From Candidatus Acidiferrales bacterium (GTDB taxonomy: Bacteria > Acidobacteriota > Terriglobia > Acidiferrales > UBA7541), in assembly GCA_035934015.1 (NCBI GenBank), contig DASYYH010000006.1, positions 271,106 through 335,105 of the forward strand: a stretch of 64,000 nt of DNA, given 5' to 3'. Every line of letters starts with the position of its first letter. Position 1 is the first letter of the stretch. The notes below the pieces were generated by a model. It was not told where the DNA came from and did no database searches. It saw nothing but the letters and a program-made list of their open reading frames with translations. Made by a program: the position numbers and the translations under genes. Shown here piece by piece: positions 40,687 through 49,650 of the stretch.

Positions 40687-42141
40687 ATGAGAAAATTTGC
40701 CGCATGTTTCGCGATGGCGGGATTTCTTTTGTGTGCTGCGGCGACGCCGCTTGCGGCGCAAGACGCGAGCAAGCTCGCGCCGGGCGTGCGCGAATTCGTG
40801 AAAGTGAGTGCGCCGGTGGTGGCGCTTACGCACGCGCGCGTGATCGACGGTACAGGCGCGGCGGCGCGGACGGACCAAACCATCGTGATTGCGGACGGCA
40901 AAATTCAGTCGGTCGGCGACTCGTCGAGCGCTGCGGTTCCGAGCGGTGCACAGGAGATTGATCTTACAGGCAAGACGGTGATTCCCGGCCTCGTCGGGAT
41001 GCACGAGCATTTGTTCTATCCTTCGGGCGGGCGAACGGCCGTGGCGATGTACAACGAAATGGGATTCAGTTTTCCGCGGCTGTATCTGGCGAATGGCGTG
41101 ACGTCCATGCGGACGACGGGGAGCATCGAGCCGTACACGGATCTGGAACTGAAAAAACTGATTGATGCGGGCGAACTGGCGGGGCCAAATATTTATGTCA
41201 CAGGCCCGTATCTCGAGGGCGCGGGAGCGTTCACGCCGCAGATGCACCAGCTTACGGGGCCGGAGGACGCGCGCAGGACGGTTGATTTTTGGGCGGATGA
41301 GGGAGTGACTTCGTTCAAAGCGTATATGCACATCACACGGGCGGAACTGGGCGCGGCGATTGAAGAAGCGCACAAGCGCGGCATAAAAGTGACCGGACAT
41401 CTCTGTTCGATTGGGTTCAAGGAAGCCACGGCGCTGGGAATCGACGACCTAGAGCATGGATTGATGGTGGATACGGAGTTTGATCCCGGGAAAACGCCGG
41501 ATGTTTGCCCGTCGCAGCAAGTGACCGCACAGACGCTCGCGGGAATCGACGCGGAAGGCGCGCCGATGCAGGGAACGATACGCGATCTTGTGGCGCATCA
41601 CGTGGCGGTGACTTCGACGATCGTGATTTTCGAAACGGTTTCGCCGAATCAGCCGCCGCTTGAGCAGCGCGTGATTGACGCGATGCTTCCGGAAGCGGCG
41701 ATTTCCTACCTTGCGACACGCGCACAAATCGGGCAAAGCACGAACTCGCCGTGGCCGGGGCTGCTGAAGAAGGAAATGCAATTCGAGCGAGATTTCGTGA
41801 AGGCCGGAGGAGTGTTGCTCGCGGGCGAAGATCCAACGGGATACGGCGGCGATCTGGCGGGGTTCGGGGATCAGCGCGAGATGGAGCTTCTGGTCGAGGC
41901 GGGATTTACCCCCGCGGAAGCGATTCACATTTACACGGAAAATGGCGCGCGGTTTCTGGGCGAGGATGAGCACATCGGAACGCTGGCCGCGGGCAAGAAT
42001 GCGGACCTGGCGGTGATTGACGGGGATCCCTCTGCGAAAATCGAGGACATCGAAAAGACCGAGCTCGTTTTCAAGAACGGAATCGGTTACGACTCCGCGA
42101 AATTGATTGCATCCGTTCACGGAACCGTGGGACTGCACTGA
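40687..42141 (+). CDS. Amidohydrolase family protein, secreted
   Basis: A 484-residue protein with a signal peptide (FAACFAMAGFLLCAAATPLAAQ). The TIM-barrel metal-dependent hydrolase signature is in VGMHEHL (HxH, first metal pair), then AGHLC-like TGHLCSIGF and a late GEDPTGYGG (Asp). C-terminal strands (NADLAVIDGDPSAKIEDIEKTELVFKNGI) are typical of the imidazolonepropionase-like/amidohydrolase group. Substrate not determined. It overlaps no gene but is close behind the metallophosphoesterase. Confidence 0.85.
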   Translation: MRKFAACFAMAGFLLCAAATPLAAQDASKLAPGVREFVKVSAPVVALTHARVIDGTGAAARTDQTIVIADGKIQSVGDSSSAAVPSGAQEIDLTGKTVIPGLVGMHEHLFYPSGGRTAVAMYNEMGFSFPRLYLANGVTSMRTTGSIEPYTDLELKKLIDAGELAGPNIYVTGPYLEGAGAFTPQMHQLTGPEDARRTVDFWADEGVTSFKAYMHITRAELGAAIEEAHKRGIKVTGHLCSIGFKEATALGIDDLEHGLMVDTEFDPGKTPDVCPSQQVTAQTLAGIDAEGAPMQGTIRDLVAHHVAVTSTIVIFETVSPNQPPLEQRVIDAMLPEAAISYLATRAQIGQSTNSPWPGLLKKEMQFERDFVKAGGVLLAGEDPTGYGGDLAGFGDQREMELLVEAGFTPAEAIHIYTENGARFLGEDEHIGTLAAGKNADLAVIDGDPSAKIEDIEKTELVFKNGIGYDSAKLIASVHGTVGLH

Positions 42142-42234
42142 TTCTGGAAGGGCGCCGATTCGTCATCATCACGATCATCATTGCTATCGTCACTCCGCAC
42201 GACTGAATCTCAATCCGTCAACAGGGGGAGTTGC

Positions 42235-42921
42235 ATGCAAACGTTTCCAATGAAGAACCACAATTGCGGCGATGCGTTCCGGCGCTTCGTTCGCTCGCTT
42301 GCGTTTTCGCTGGGGATTGCGCTGATGCTTTGCGGCGGCGCTGTGGCGCAAGCACAAAGCCAGTCACAGGAGCAGGACCAAGTGCAAGGACAGGCGCCGC
42401 AGGTGCAACTAAGCTCACAGAAGCCATCTCCGCAGAAAAGCTCGCAAGGACGGTTGCTATTCGGCGAGGGATTTATCCGCGGCTACACGGATTTCGAAAT
42501 CGCGCCGCCGCACAACGAGCCGGACCTGGGGCGCTGCAACCAGCCGCAGCCGACCTGCTCGGCATTTGCGCGCTACATCATGGGCGGCTATCTGGAAATT
42601 CAACCGTTCGCGCGGACGCCGCTGCGGCACGCGTATCTTTTCATCCAGCCGAATTTTTTCTTCGGCGACAACATCCCTCAGGTGAACTACACGTATTCGA
42701 TGGCGCCGCTGGCGGTGGAGCGCACGATGGGATTAGCGATCGATTTGCCGAAGCATTTCGAGCTGCGCATCACAAATCACGGCGTCACTTCGTTCAGCCC
42801 GTTTGACAAAAGTTTAGGTGTATATGACTCGGGACCAAACAAAGAGCCGCTGGGAATCTACAACACGGTCGGGGTTCGCTGGTATTTTGGCGGCTACACG
42901 CATTCGGACGCATCGTGGTAA
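42235..42921 (+). CDS. Secreted protein, probable beta-rich outer-membrane-associated
   Basis: A 228-residue protein starting after GGGGGAG. A signal peptide (LAFSLGIALMLCGGAVAQ) is followed by a Gln-rich linker (about 35-70) and a beta-rich domain: FGEGFIRGYTDFEIAPPHNEP, GGYLEIQPFARTPL, YLFIQPNFFFGDNI, and GVRWYFGGY at the end. The alternating hydrophobic strands and aromatic end suggest a small outer-membrane or periplasmic beta structure. Not recognised further. Confidence 0.6.
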   Translation: MQTFPMKNHNCGDAFRRFVRSLAFSLGIALMLCGGAVAQAQSQSQEQDQVQGQAPQVQLSSQKPSPQKSSQGRLLFGEGFIRGYTDFEIAPPHNEPDLGRCNQPQPTCSAFARYIMGGYLEIQPFARTPLRHAYLFIQPNFFFGDNIPQVNYTYSMAPLAVERTMGLAIDLPKHFELRITNHGVTSFSPFDKSLGVYDSGPNKEPLGIYNTVGVRWYFGGYTHSDASW

Positions 42922-43013
42922 ATGACAAGCCTGAGGATTCGAGTTCGGAATTTGCGTTCGTTGCCCGAGGCTGAGATGTGGCGCATAATTTGAGATTCGC
43001 TGAAAGGACAAAT

Positions 43014-44033
43014 ATGAGTGATCCCGGTCAAACGCAACGGCCCACGCCGGAGCGAATTTTTCAGGCGCTCAACGGATATCAACTGACGGCGGCTCTGAAG
43101 GCGGCAATCGAGTTGGAGATTTTCACGGCTATCGGCGGCGGCGCGGATATGGCTGCGGTGATTGCGTCGCGCTGCCAGGCGTCGGAGCGGGGGGTGCGGA
43201 TTTTGTGCGATTACCTCGTCGTGCATGGCTTTTTGACGAAGAGCGGCAAGGGGTACGGACTTGCGCCGGACGCCGCGGTGTTTCTCGATCGCCGGTCGCA
43301 TACGTACATCGGCGCATGCACTGGTTTCCTTACGTCGCCTTTCATCCGAGGGGAATTCGACAGACTTGTGGAGGCCGTACGCAAAGGCGGGACAATGATG
43401 GGACCGGAAGGCTCGATGGCTCCGGACCATCCCATGTGGGTGGAGTTTGCGCGCTCGATGGCGCCACTGCAGGGGCTCATGGCGGAAACGGTGGCGAAAG
43501 TGATCGGAGTAGATCCCGCTGCGAAGTGCAAAGTGCTGGATATTGCCGCGGGCCACGGAATGTTTGGCGTGACGGTAGCGCGGCATAATCCGAACGCGGA
43601 GATTTACGCTGTCGATTGGTCCGGAGTCCTGGACGTGGCCAAGGAAAATGCGGAAAGAGCGGGAGTATCTTCGCGATTTCACGCGATTCCCGGCGATGCG
43701 TTTCGAGTGGAATTCGGTTCGGATTACGATCTCGTCCTGCTGGCAAATTTTCTGCACCACTTCGATCCGGCGGCGATTGAGAAGTTCATGCGCAAGACGC
43801 ATGCCGCTCTCAAATCCGGCGGACGCGCCGTTACCCTTGAATTTATTCCCAATGAGGACCGCATTTCACCGCCGTTTCCCGCTGCATTCGGCGTCATTGT
43901 GCTGGCAACAACGGCTGGCGGAGACGCTTATACGTTTGCAGAATACGAGCAGATGTTTCGCAGAGCGGGATTCGCGGAGAACGAGCTGCGTGTTCTTCCT
44001 TCGACGCACGGCGTAATCATTTCCCGAAAATAA
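43014..44033 (+). CDS. SAM-dependent O-methyltransferase-like protein
   Basis: A 339-residue protein with an N-terminal winged-helix dimerisation domain (about 10-100: FQALNGYQLTAALKAAIELEIF, RGVRILCDYLVVHGFL) and a class I methyltransferase core. The SAM-binding motif is VLDIAAGHGMFG (about 165-176), with the acidic end of strand two in AVDWSG and a strand-four segment YDLVLLANFLHHF. This is the type that methylates hydroxyl groups of secondary metabolites. AAAGGA precedes the start. It is convergent with sucA. Substrate unknown. Confidence 0.82.
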   Translation: MSDPGQTQRPTPERIFQALNGYQLTAALKAAIELEIFTAIGGGADMAAVIASRCQASERGVRILCDYLVVHGFLTKSGKGYGLAPDAAVFLDRRSHTYIGACTGFLTSPFIRGEFDRLVEAVRKGGTMMGPEGSMAPDHPMWVEFARSMAPLQGLMAETVAKVIGVDPAAKCKVLDIAAGHGMFGVTVARHNPNAEIYAVDWSGVLDVAKENAERAGVSSRFHAIPGDAFRVEFGSDYDLVLLANFLHHFDPAAIEKFMRKTHAALKSGGRAVTLEFIPNEDRISPPFPAAFGVIVLATTAGGDAYTFAEYEQMFRRAGFAENELRVLPSTHGVIISRK

Positions 44034-44034
44034 A

Positions 44035-44067
44035 TTCGGAAGGCGCCCGAAGCGAAGGCCTTTTCCG
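44035..44067. terminator. Possible bidirectional terminator between convergent genes
   Basis: A hairpin TCGGAAGGC...GCC-TT-TTCCGA with a two-base bulge lies between the methyltransferase and sucA stops. There is no long T-run, so the call is weak. Confidence 0.3.
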
Positions 44068-44084
44068 ACAGACTAAAGCTGCGG

Positions 44085-46568
44085 TCAGGATTTCCCCGTG
44101 CCGAAAGCGAGAGCGAGCAAAGTCTTCTGCTCGAGCTCGTGAGCCTTCGCCGAGCCTGTCGCGGGGCTGGCGCTGGCGGAACGCTTCACGGAGCGCAACG
44201 GGCGTCCGCGCAAAATGCGCGTGAGACGCGGCATCATGAAATTGAGCGCGCCCATATTGGCAGGCTCTTCCTGCACCCAGACAAAGTCGTGCGCGGAGGA
44301 ATGCCGCGCGATGGCAGCCTCGAGATCTTTCTCCGGGAAGGGGTACATTTGCTCGAGGAAAACGATCGCGGTCGAAGAGTCCTGACGGCGCTTGCGTTCC
44401 AGGGCGAGCTCATGACCGATTTTGCCGGTGCAGAGAAGCACGCGCTCGGCCTGCTGGACTTCGCGGTCAGGAAGAACGGGCCGAAACCGCGGCGCGGAGA
44501 AATCTTCAATCGGCGAAGAAGCCGCAGGATGGCGCAACATGCTCTTGGGCGTGAAGACGACCAGAGGCTTGCGCCAGCGGCGCAGCGCCTGGCGCCGCAG
44601 AAGATGGAAATACTGCGCGGCGTTGGAAGGCTGGCAGATTTGCATGTTGTCGCGCGCGGCAAGCTGCAAATAGCGTTCGACGCGGGCGCTGGAATGCTCG
44701 GGGCCCTGACCTTCGTAACCGTGCGGGAGAAGAAGGACCAAGCCGGATAGCAGATTCCATTTGTCTTCGCCAGCGGCGATGAATTGATCGATGACGACCT
44801 GCGCGCCATTGGCGAAATCGCCGAACTGCGCCTCCCAGAGCACGAGCGTCTCCGGATAATCGCGGCTGAATCCGTATTCAAATCCCATCACGCCGGCTTC
44901 GGAAAGAGCCGTGCTGTAAACCTCGAAACGCGCCTGATCGGACGAAAGATTCGCGAGCGGGATGAATTCGTTTTCGGTTTGCGTGTCGATGAGCACGGCG
45001 TGGCGCTGATTGAACGTGCCGCGCTTGCTGTCTTCGCCACTGAGGCGCACGGGCGTGCCCTGCATCAGCAGAGAACCGAAGGCGAGAGCTTCAGCCATTC
45101 CGTAATCGACAGCGGATTTTCCCGCACCCATCGCGGCGCGCTGTTCGAGCAGTTTTTTCACTTTCGGGTGAATGGCGAAACTGTCGGGATATGTGGTGAG
45201 CTTCGCGGTGATTTCGCGCAGAGTTTCAGGCGAGACGCCCGTATCCACTTCGAAATCGGATTTGTAGCGGCCGCCCTCGTAATTTTGCCAGTAAGGCGGG
45301 AGCTGGCGCATGCGCGGAGTTTTTTCGAGCGCGACGGCGTTTTTCTGCGCGTTCTCGAATTCCTGGCGGACCTGTTCGACGGTGGCTGCGGGGTCAGCGC
45401 CGGTTTTTTCGGCATAGAGCTTCCACAGCGGCGGATGCGCTTGGATTTTGCGGTAACGGAGAGGCTGCGTGATGGTGGGGTCGTCAATTTCGCTGTGGCC
45501 GTAACGGCGAAAGCCGATCAAATCGATGAGAACCGGGCTTTGGAATGCGTAGCGATAGTCAATGGCGATGCGCGCGACGCGAACGACGGCGTCGGGATCT
45601 TCGGCGTTCACGTGCAAAATCGGAATGGACATGCGCTTCACCAAATCGGAAGCGAAGCGCGAGGACTGGCATTCGGACGGCACGGCAGTGAAGCCGATGA
45701 GATTGTTCATGATGATGTGCACGCTGCCGCCGATGGAAAATCCATTAATCATGAGGAGATTCAGCGTTTCCGCCCAGATGCCCTGACCGGCGAAAGCCGC
45801 GTCTCCGTGCATAACGATAGGAAGAATTTCTCTGGGTCCGTTTTCGCCGCGGCGGGTTTGCTTGGCGCGGGCGCGACCGAGCGCGACGGGGTCTACGGCT
45901 TCGAGATGGCTGGGATTGGAAACCAGATGAATACCGACGGTGCTGCCGCTGCGCGTCGTATATTCGCCCGTTGCGCCGATGTGATACTTCACGTCGCCGC
46001 CGCCCAATTCGCTGCGCGCGTCGATTTCCTCGAAGCGCGCGAAAACGTCTTCGGCAGGGCGGCCGACGATATGAATCATCACGTTCAGGCGGCCACGATG
46101 ACTCATGGCGAGGAGAAGTTCCTGCGCGCCATTTTCCGCGGCGGCGCCGAGCGTTTCGTCGAGAAGGGGAATCGCAGCGGCGAGGCCTTCGATCGAGAAT
46201 CGTTTGTTACCGAGATAGCGGCTCTGGACGACGTGTTCGAACAATTCCGCGCGGACGATGCGTTCGAGAATGCGCGCGCGATCCGGTTCCGGAGCGGAAG
46301 ATTCGAGACGCTCCTGAATCCAGCGGCGGCGGTCGGCATCGAGAATGTGCATGAACTCGGCGCCGATGGCGCCGCAGTAGATTTTCCGCGCTTCGCCGGC
46401 AGCGTCGCCCGAAAGCTGCTCCAATTCCGGAACAGGAAGCGGCGCGAAATCGCCGAGCGGGTCGAGATCGGCTTCGAGATATCCCCAGCGGCGAAAAGCG
46501 TCAAACGCGGCTTCGCGTTTTTCGTCGATTGCCGAGTTTGCTTCGATGATGACTGATTTGTTTTTCAC
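44085..46568 (-). CDS. sucA: 2-oxoglutarate dehydrogenase E1 component
   Basis: An 827-residue thiamine-diphosphate enzyme that decarboxylates 2-oxoglutarate. Motifs are RFSIEGLAAAIPLLDE, AMSHRGRLNVM (active-site His), GDVKYHIGATG, NPSHLEAVDPV, MHGDAAFAGQG (ThDP-binding), GEDSKRGTFNQRHA and WEAQFGDFANGAQ. Normal SucA proteins are about 900-940 residues; the N-terminal segment that usually contacts E2 (GANAAFIEELY-like) is missing here. The gene is alone; sucB and lpd are elsewhere. Confidence 0.92.
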   Translation of the reverse strand: MKNKSVIIEANSAIDEKREAAFDAFRRWGYLEADLDPLGDFAPLPVPELEQLSGDAAGEARKIYCGAIGAEFMHILDADRRRWIQERLESSAPEPDRARILERIVRAELFEHVVQSRYLGNKRFSIEGLAAAIPLLDETLGAAAENGAQELLLAMSHRGRLNVMIHIVGRPAEDVFARFEEIDARSELGGGDVKYHIGATGEYTTRSGSTVGIHLVSNPSHLEAVDPVALGRARAKQTRRGENGPREILPIVMHGDAAFAGQGIWAETLNLLMINGFSIGGSVHIIMNNLIGFTAVPSECQSSRFASDLVKRMSIPILHVNAEDPDAVVRVARIAIDYRYAFQSPVLIDLIGFRRYGHSEIDDPTITQPLRYRKIQAHPPLWKLYAEKTGADPAATVEQVRQEFENAQKNAVALEKTPRMRQLPPYWQNYEGGRYKSDFEVDTGVSPETLREITAKLTTYPDSFAIHPKVKKLLEQRAAMGAGKSAVDYGMAEALAFGSLLMQGTPVRLSGEDSKRGTFNQRHAVLIDTQTENEFIPLANLSSDQARFEVYSTALSEAGVMGFEYGFSRDYPETLVLWEAQFGDFANGAQVVIDQFIAAGEDKWNLLSGLVLLLPHGYEGQGPEHSSARVERYLQLAARDNMQICQPSNAAQYFHLLRRQALRRWRKPLVVFTPKSMLRHPAASSPIEDFSAPRFRPVLPDREVQQAERVLLCTGKIGHELALERKRRQDSSTAIVFLEQMYPFPEKDLEAAIARHSSAHDFVWVQEEPANMGALNFMMPRLTRILRGRPLRSVKRSASASPATGSAKAHELEQKTLLALAFGTGKS

Positions 46569-46623
46569 TTCGAATCCCTTTTGGAATTTGAATCAAGGAT
46601 GATTACAAGAAATTCGTTTGTTT

Positions 46624-47196
46624 CTACGCCGCGGGCCATGCGTCCAGCATCTTGCGCAGCAGAACCAACTGGCCGAGGTGATATGAATTGTGATCGGCGA
46701 GGACCAGCGCCTCGCGAAGGATCGTCTGGCCATCGCCATGCGGGATGCGCGCGAAAAGATCCGTTTTCGGATTGCTGACAAGCTCCTGCATTTCCTGCAA
46801 ATCGCGGCCGAAGGCTTTCACGCTCGTTTCCCAGGCCGTCGCGCTCGGCGGCATCTCCGAGGAAGGCCAATAGCCTTCGGGGAATTTCGGCGAGACGTGC
46901 CTTGCATTCCGCGAAAATTCCAAAATATCCCACTGAGCGATACGCAGATGCTCGAACAATTGCCATGCCGTATGCGGCGAATTGCCAGCGCGAATGCCGC
47001 GCTTTGCTTCGGGGAAGTCCGCGAGCGCCTCGCCCGGCTTTATGTGCGCGCCACCGCCTTCAAGCAGCTTGACGAGAAGCGCGCGCAGAGTTTTGTCGTC
47101 GATGGAATTTGAGGAACGCGCCGACGCGGCTTGCTTCGGAGCTGAAGGTTTTGCGCGGCGCGAGGCTTTCTTCTTGGGAGACCGTTTACGATTCAT
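46624..47196 (-). CDS. DinB family protein with basic N-terminal tail
   Basis: A 190-residue protein. After a Lys/Arg-rich tail (RKRSPKKKASRRAKPSAPK) of about 28 residues, a four-helix DinB/YfiT bundle follows. The metal-binding triad is expected from LFEHLRIAQWDI (first His) and VLADHNSYHLGQLVLLR (the paired His, HxxxH). Such proteins act as metal-dependent transferases, often with thiols. The basic tail is unusual and may bind nucleic acid. Function unknown. Confidence 0.8.
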   Translation of the reverse strand: MNRKRSPKKKASRRAKPSAPKQAASARSSNSIDDKTLRALLVKLLEGGGAHIKPGEALADFPEAKRGIRAGNSPHTAWQLFEHLRIAQWDILEFSRNARHVSPKFPEGYWPSSEMPPSATAWETSVKAFGRDLQEMQELVSNPKTDLFARIPHGDGQTILREALVLADHNSYHLGQLVLLRKMLDAWPAA

Positions 47197-47344
47197 GAAT
47201 TCATTTTAAGACGGCGCGACGTGCGGGTCAACGAAGGGGCAACCGGGCAAATACGCTGCCACTTCACTTGCGCATCGCGGCCTGCGGGCGGATAATCCGG
47301 CCAGCAAATTTTGCAATCCGAATCGAAGCAGAATGGAGGCCGTG

Positions 47345-48505
47345 ATGGCGAACGAAAATATTGGAAACGAGATTTCGCGGCGGCAATTCGGCAAATCCAT
47401 CGGCGCGATGCTGGCGGCTGCATACGTCTCGCCGAAATTGCTGCAGGGCGTCGCGGGCGGACGGCTCAAAGGCTTTTCGCGCACGGATGCGATCCTGATC
47501 AATTCGAATGAGAATCCTTACGGACCCTCAGCGCACGCCATCGCCGCCATCACAAATTCCGAAAGCGTGGCCTGCCGCTATCCCGACGACCTCTACACAC
47601 GAACGATTCAGGCGATTGCCGCGCTGCACAAAGTGGAGACAGAGAATGTGGTTCTCGGCTGCGGCTCGACGGAGATTTTGCGCGTCTGCGACGCCGCGTT
47701 TGCGGGCCCGGAGAAGAGCCTGGTTGTCGCGGAGCCGACGTTCGAGGCCGTGACATACTACGCGGAAGTGTCGCGCGCGAATGCCGTGAAGGTTCCGCTG
47801 ACGGCAGATTTTCGGCACGATATGCCGGCGATGGCGAATGCGTGCAACGCGAACAATACGGGGCTGGTTTACGTCTGCAATCCAAATAATCCGACGGCGA
47901 CGATCAATACGAGGGATGAGTTCGCGGATTTCATCCAGCGCGTGCCGGCCACGACGTATGTGCTCGTCGATGAAGCGTATTTTCATTTCGTCGAGGACCC
48001 GAAATATTCGAGCATCGTGGACATGATTCCGAAATATCCGAACTTGATCATGACGCGAACGTTTTCAAAAGTGTATGGCATGGCGGGAATGCGGCTGGGT
48101 TACGCCGTGGGGCAGAAGGAAACGATCGAAGCGATGCGGCGCGAACTGCTTTTTGACAATGGCAACGCGGCTGTGCTGGCGGCAGCGACGGCGAGTCTTG
48201 CCGATCCGGAGATTGTGCCGCTGAACAAGAAACGGCTGAACGATACGCGTAAGTGGGTGATGGGTGAACTAACGAAGGACGGCTACCACGTGATTCCGTC
48301 AGAGGCGAACTTCTTTATGGTTGGGGTGGGCGGCGACGTAAAGCCCGTGATTGTGGCGTTCCACGAAAAGAAAATCATCGTAGGGAGGAAGTTCCCGTCA
48401 ATGGGAACGTATCTGCGCGTTTCGGTGGGGAAGCCGGAAGAGATGCGCGCGTTTCTGGCAGCGTTCCGTGAGATTGTGCCGGCACAGAAATCCGCGGCGG
48501 CGTAG
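47345..48505 (+). CDS. Histidinol-phosphate aminotransferase-like enzyme with Tat signal
   Basis: A 386-residue fold-type I PLP aminotransferase. The N-terminus has SRRQFGKSIGAMLAAAYV, a twin-arginine signal, followed by a HisC-like domain: INSNENPYGPS (substrate arm), NVVLGCGSTEILRVCDAAF, VYVCNPNNPTATI (PLP Asn), VLVDEAYFHF (Asp/Tyr pair), TRTFSKVYGMAGMRLGYAVG (PLP Lys) and YLRVSVGKPEEM (substrate Arg). Cytosolic HisC lacks such a signal, so this copy seems to be exported. GGAGG precedes the start. It is not in a his operon. Confidence 0.88.
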   Translation: MANENIGNEISRRQFGKSIGAMLAAAYVSPKLLQGVAGGRLKGFSRTDAILINSNENPYGPSAHAIAAITNSESVACRYPDDLYTRTIQAIAALHKVETENVVLGCGSTEILRVCDAAFAGPEKSLVVAEPTFEAVTYYAEVSRANAVKVPLTADFRHDMPAMANACNANNTGLVYVCNPNNPTATINTRDEFADFIQRVPATTYVLVDEAYFHFVEDPKYSSIVDMIPKYPNLIMTRTFSKVYGMAGMRLGYAVGQKETIEAMRRELLFDNGNAAVLAAATASLADPEIVPLNKKRLNDTRKWVMGELTKDGYHVIPSEANFFMVGVGGDVKPVIVAFHEKKIIVGRKFPSMGTYLRVSVGKPEEMRAFLAAFREIVPAQKSAAA

Positions 48506-48632
48506 GGCTTAACGACGAAGATTCGAGACGTGCACCAGCCGACACACGGAGAAACGCGCAACAGCGACACGAGCGAGAGCCCGTCCGGTCAGCTCTTCGT
48601 TCGGCAAGTTTGCGCGAGTGAACGAGCTGGTG

Positions 48633-48959
48633 CTAGTCCCCGGCAGCTTCGGCCGCAGCTCCGCTAATCGACCGACGCTGCTGGAAACACTCGCGACAAT
48701 AAACTGGCCGGCCTTGCGTAGGCTTGAACGGCACAGTCGTTTCCTTGCCGCACTGGGAACAGACAGTCTTGGTCTCGACGCGCTGGACGCTCGCCGGGGC
48801 CGCACCTGCCGAACCCTGGGCGCGAACCGATTTACATCCCTTGCATCGCTTCGGTTCGTTTTTGAAGCCCTTGTCGGCGAAAAACATCTGTTCGCCGGCG
48901 GTGAATACAAATTCAGAACCGCATTCCGCACATTTCAGGACCTTATCGTGGTATTCCAT
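48633..48959 (-). CDS. Zinc-ribbon protein
   Basis: A 108-residue protein with two zinc ribbons. The first is LKCAECGSEF ... RCKGCKSVR, the second is VCSQCGKET ... VYCRECFQQRR, i.e. two CxxC/CxxC pairs. The part between is Ala/Ser-rich. Such CxxC_CxxC proteins bind zinc and probably nucleic acid. GGAG precedes the ATG. It is monocistronic. Confidence 0.85.
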   Translation of the reverse strand: MEYHDKVLKCAECGSEFVFTAGEQMFFADKGFKNEPKRCKGCKSVRAQGSAGAAPASVQRVETKTVCSQCGKETTVPFKPTQGRPVYCRECFQQRRSISGAAAEAAGD

Positions 48960-49120
48960 GGGCCGCTCCGGGGTGTTGCTAGCACATCTTCGAACACACT
49001 ACGCCCTGAACCAGATCATGCCGGGATTTGCTGGGGTTCGCTGATTCTCCCGCCCGCCGACCTGAAAAAAGCAAAACGGAACGAGGCATAAAGGAAACAC
49101 CCAAAGCTGTGCCGCCTAGC

Positions 49121-49318
49121 TTAATCCTGCTCCCGACGCTGCTTTTTCCGGAGGCGCTTGCGAGACAGGGCTTCTTTGGCCCGGCGTTTCTCTCCAGGCT
49201 TCATGTAGTAACTGTGCTTCTTGATTTCCTTGATGATGTCTTCCGCCTGGACTTTCCGCTTGAAACGCCGGAGGGCATTCTCCAAAGACTCGCCCTCTTG
49301 AATGACAACTTCGGCCAC
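49121..49318 (-). CDS. rpsU: 30S ribosomal protein S21
   Basis: A 65-residue S21 protein: VIQEGESLENALRRFKRKV, then HSYYMKPGEKRR and a basic tail KRLRKKQRR. It is a small-subunit protein that helps in mRNA selection. It starts with GTG after GGGGGTGA. No dnaG or rpoD follows, the arrangement typical of Proteobacteria. Confidence 0.95.
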   Translation of the reverse strand: MAEVVIQEGESLENALRRFKRKVQAEDIIKEIKKHSYYMKPGEKRRAKEALSRKRLRKKQRREQD

Positions 49319-49592
49319 GCAACTTCACCCCCGTTCAGGACCGTGTTTTAGTAAAGATATGTTACTGGAGTGGGTGATTTAGACGACTCCCCCCGCAGGA
49401 CACATCCTTGAGGCGGTTTTAACGGAGGCATGGAGGGAAGTCAAGTATTAAATTTGGAAGACGCCGGAGGCCAGGGAAGGCGTGCGATGGACGCAATATG
49501 TCAATGTTGGAAACAAGGTTTGCAGTGATGTGGGCGAGGGCCGGCGAGAGGCGCGAGCGAAAAACCGATGCGTTTTCCTCGTCCGCCATTTT

Positions 49593-49621
49593 TTGGTTTG
49601 GATGACGGATATTGTTAGAAT
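49593..49621 (+). promoter_or_regulatory. glgC promoter (TTGGTT-N17-TAGAAT)
   Basis: TTGGTT at 49593-49598, 17-nt spacer, TAGAAT at 49616-49621, about 30 nt before the first Met of glgC. The rest of the 330-nt gap from rpsU shows nothing clear. Confidence 0.6.
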
Positions 49622-49650
49622 GAGCCGCGAGGTACGGCTGGAAAAATCGC

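Noticed and set aside
40113..40901. A 262-codon minus-strand frame across the metallophosphoesterase and amidohydrolase genes
   Set aside because: It is a shadow of two well supported plus-strand genes.
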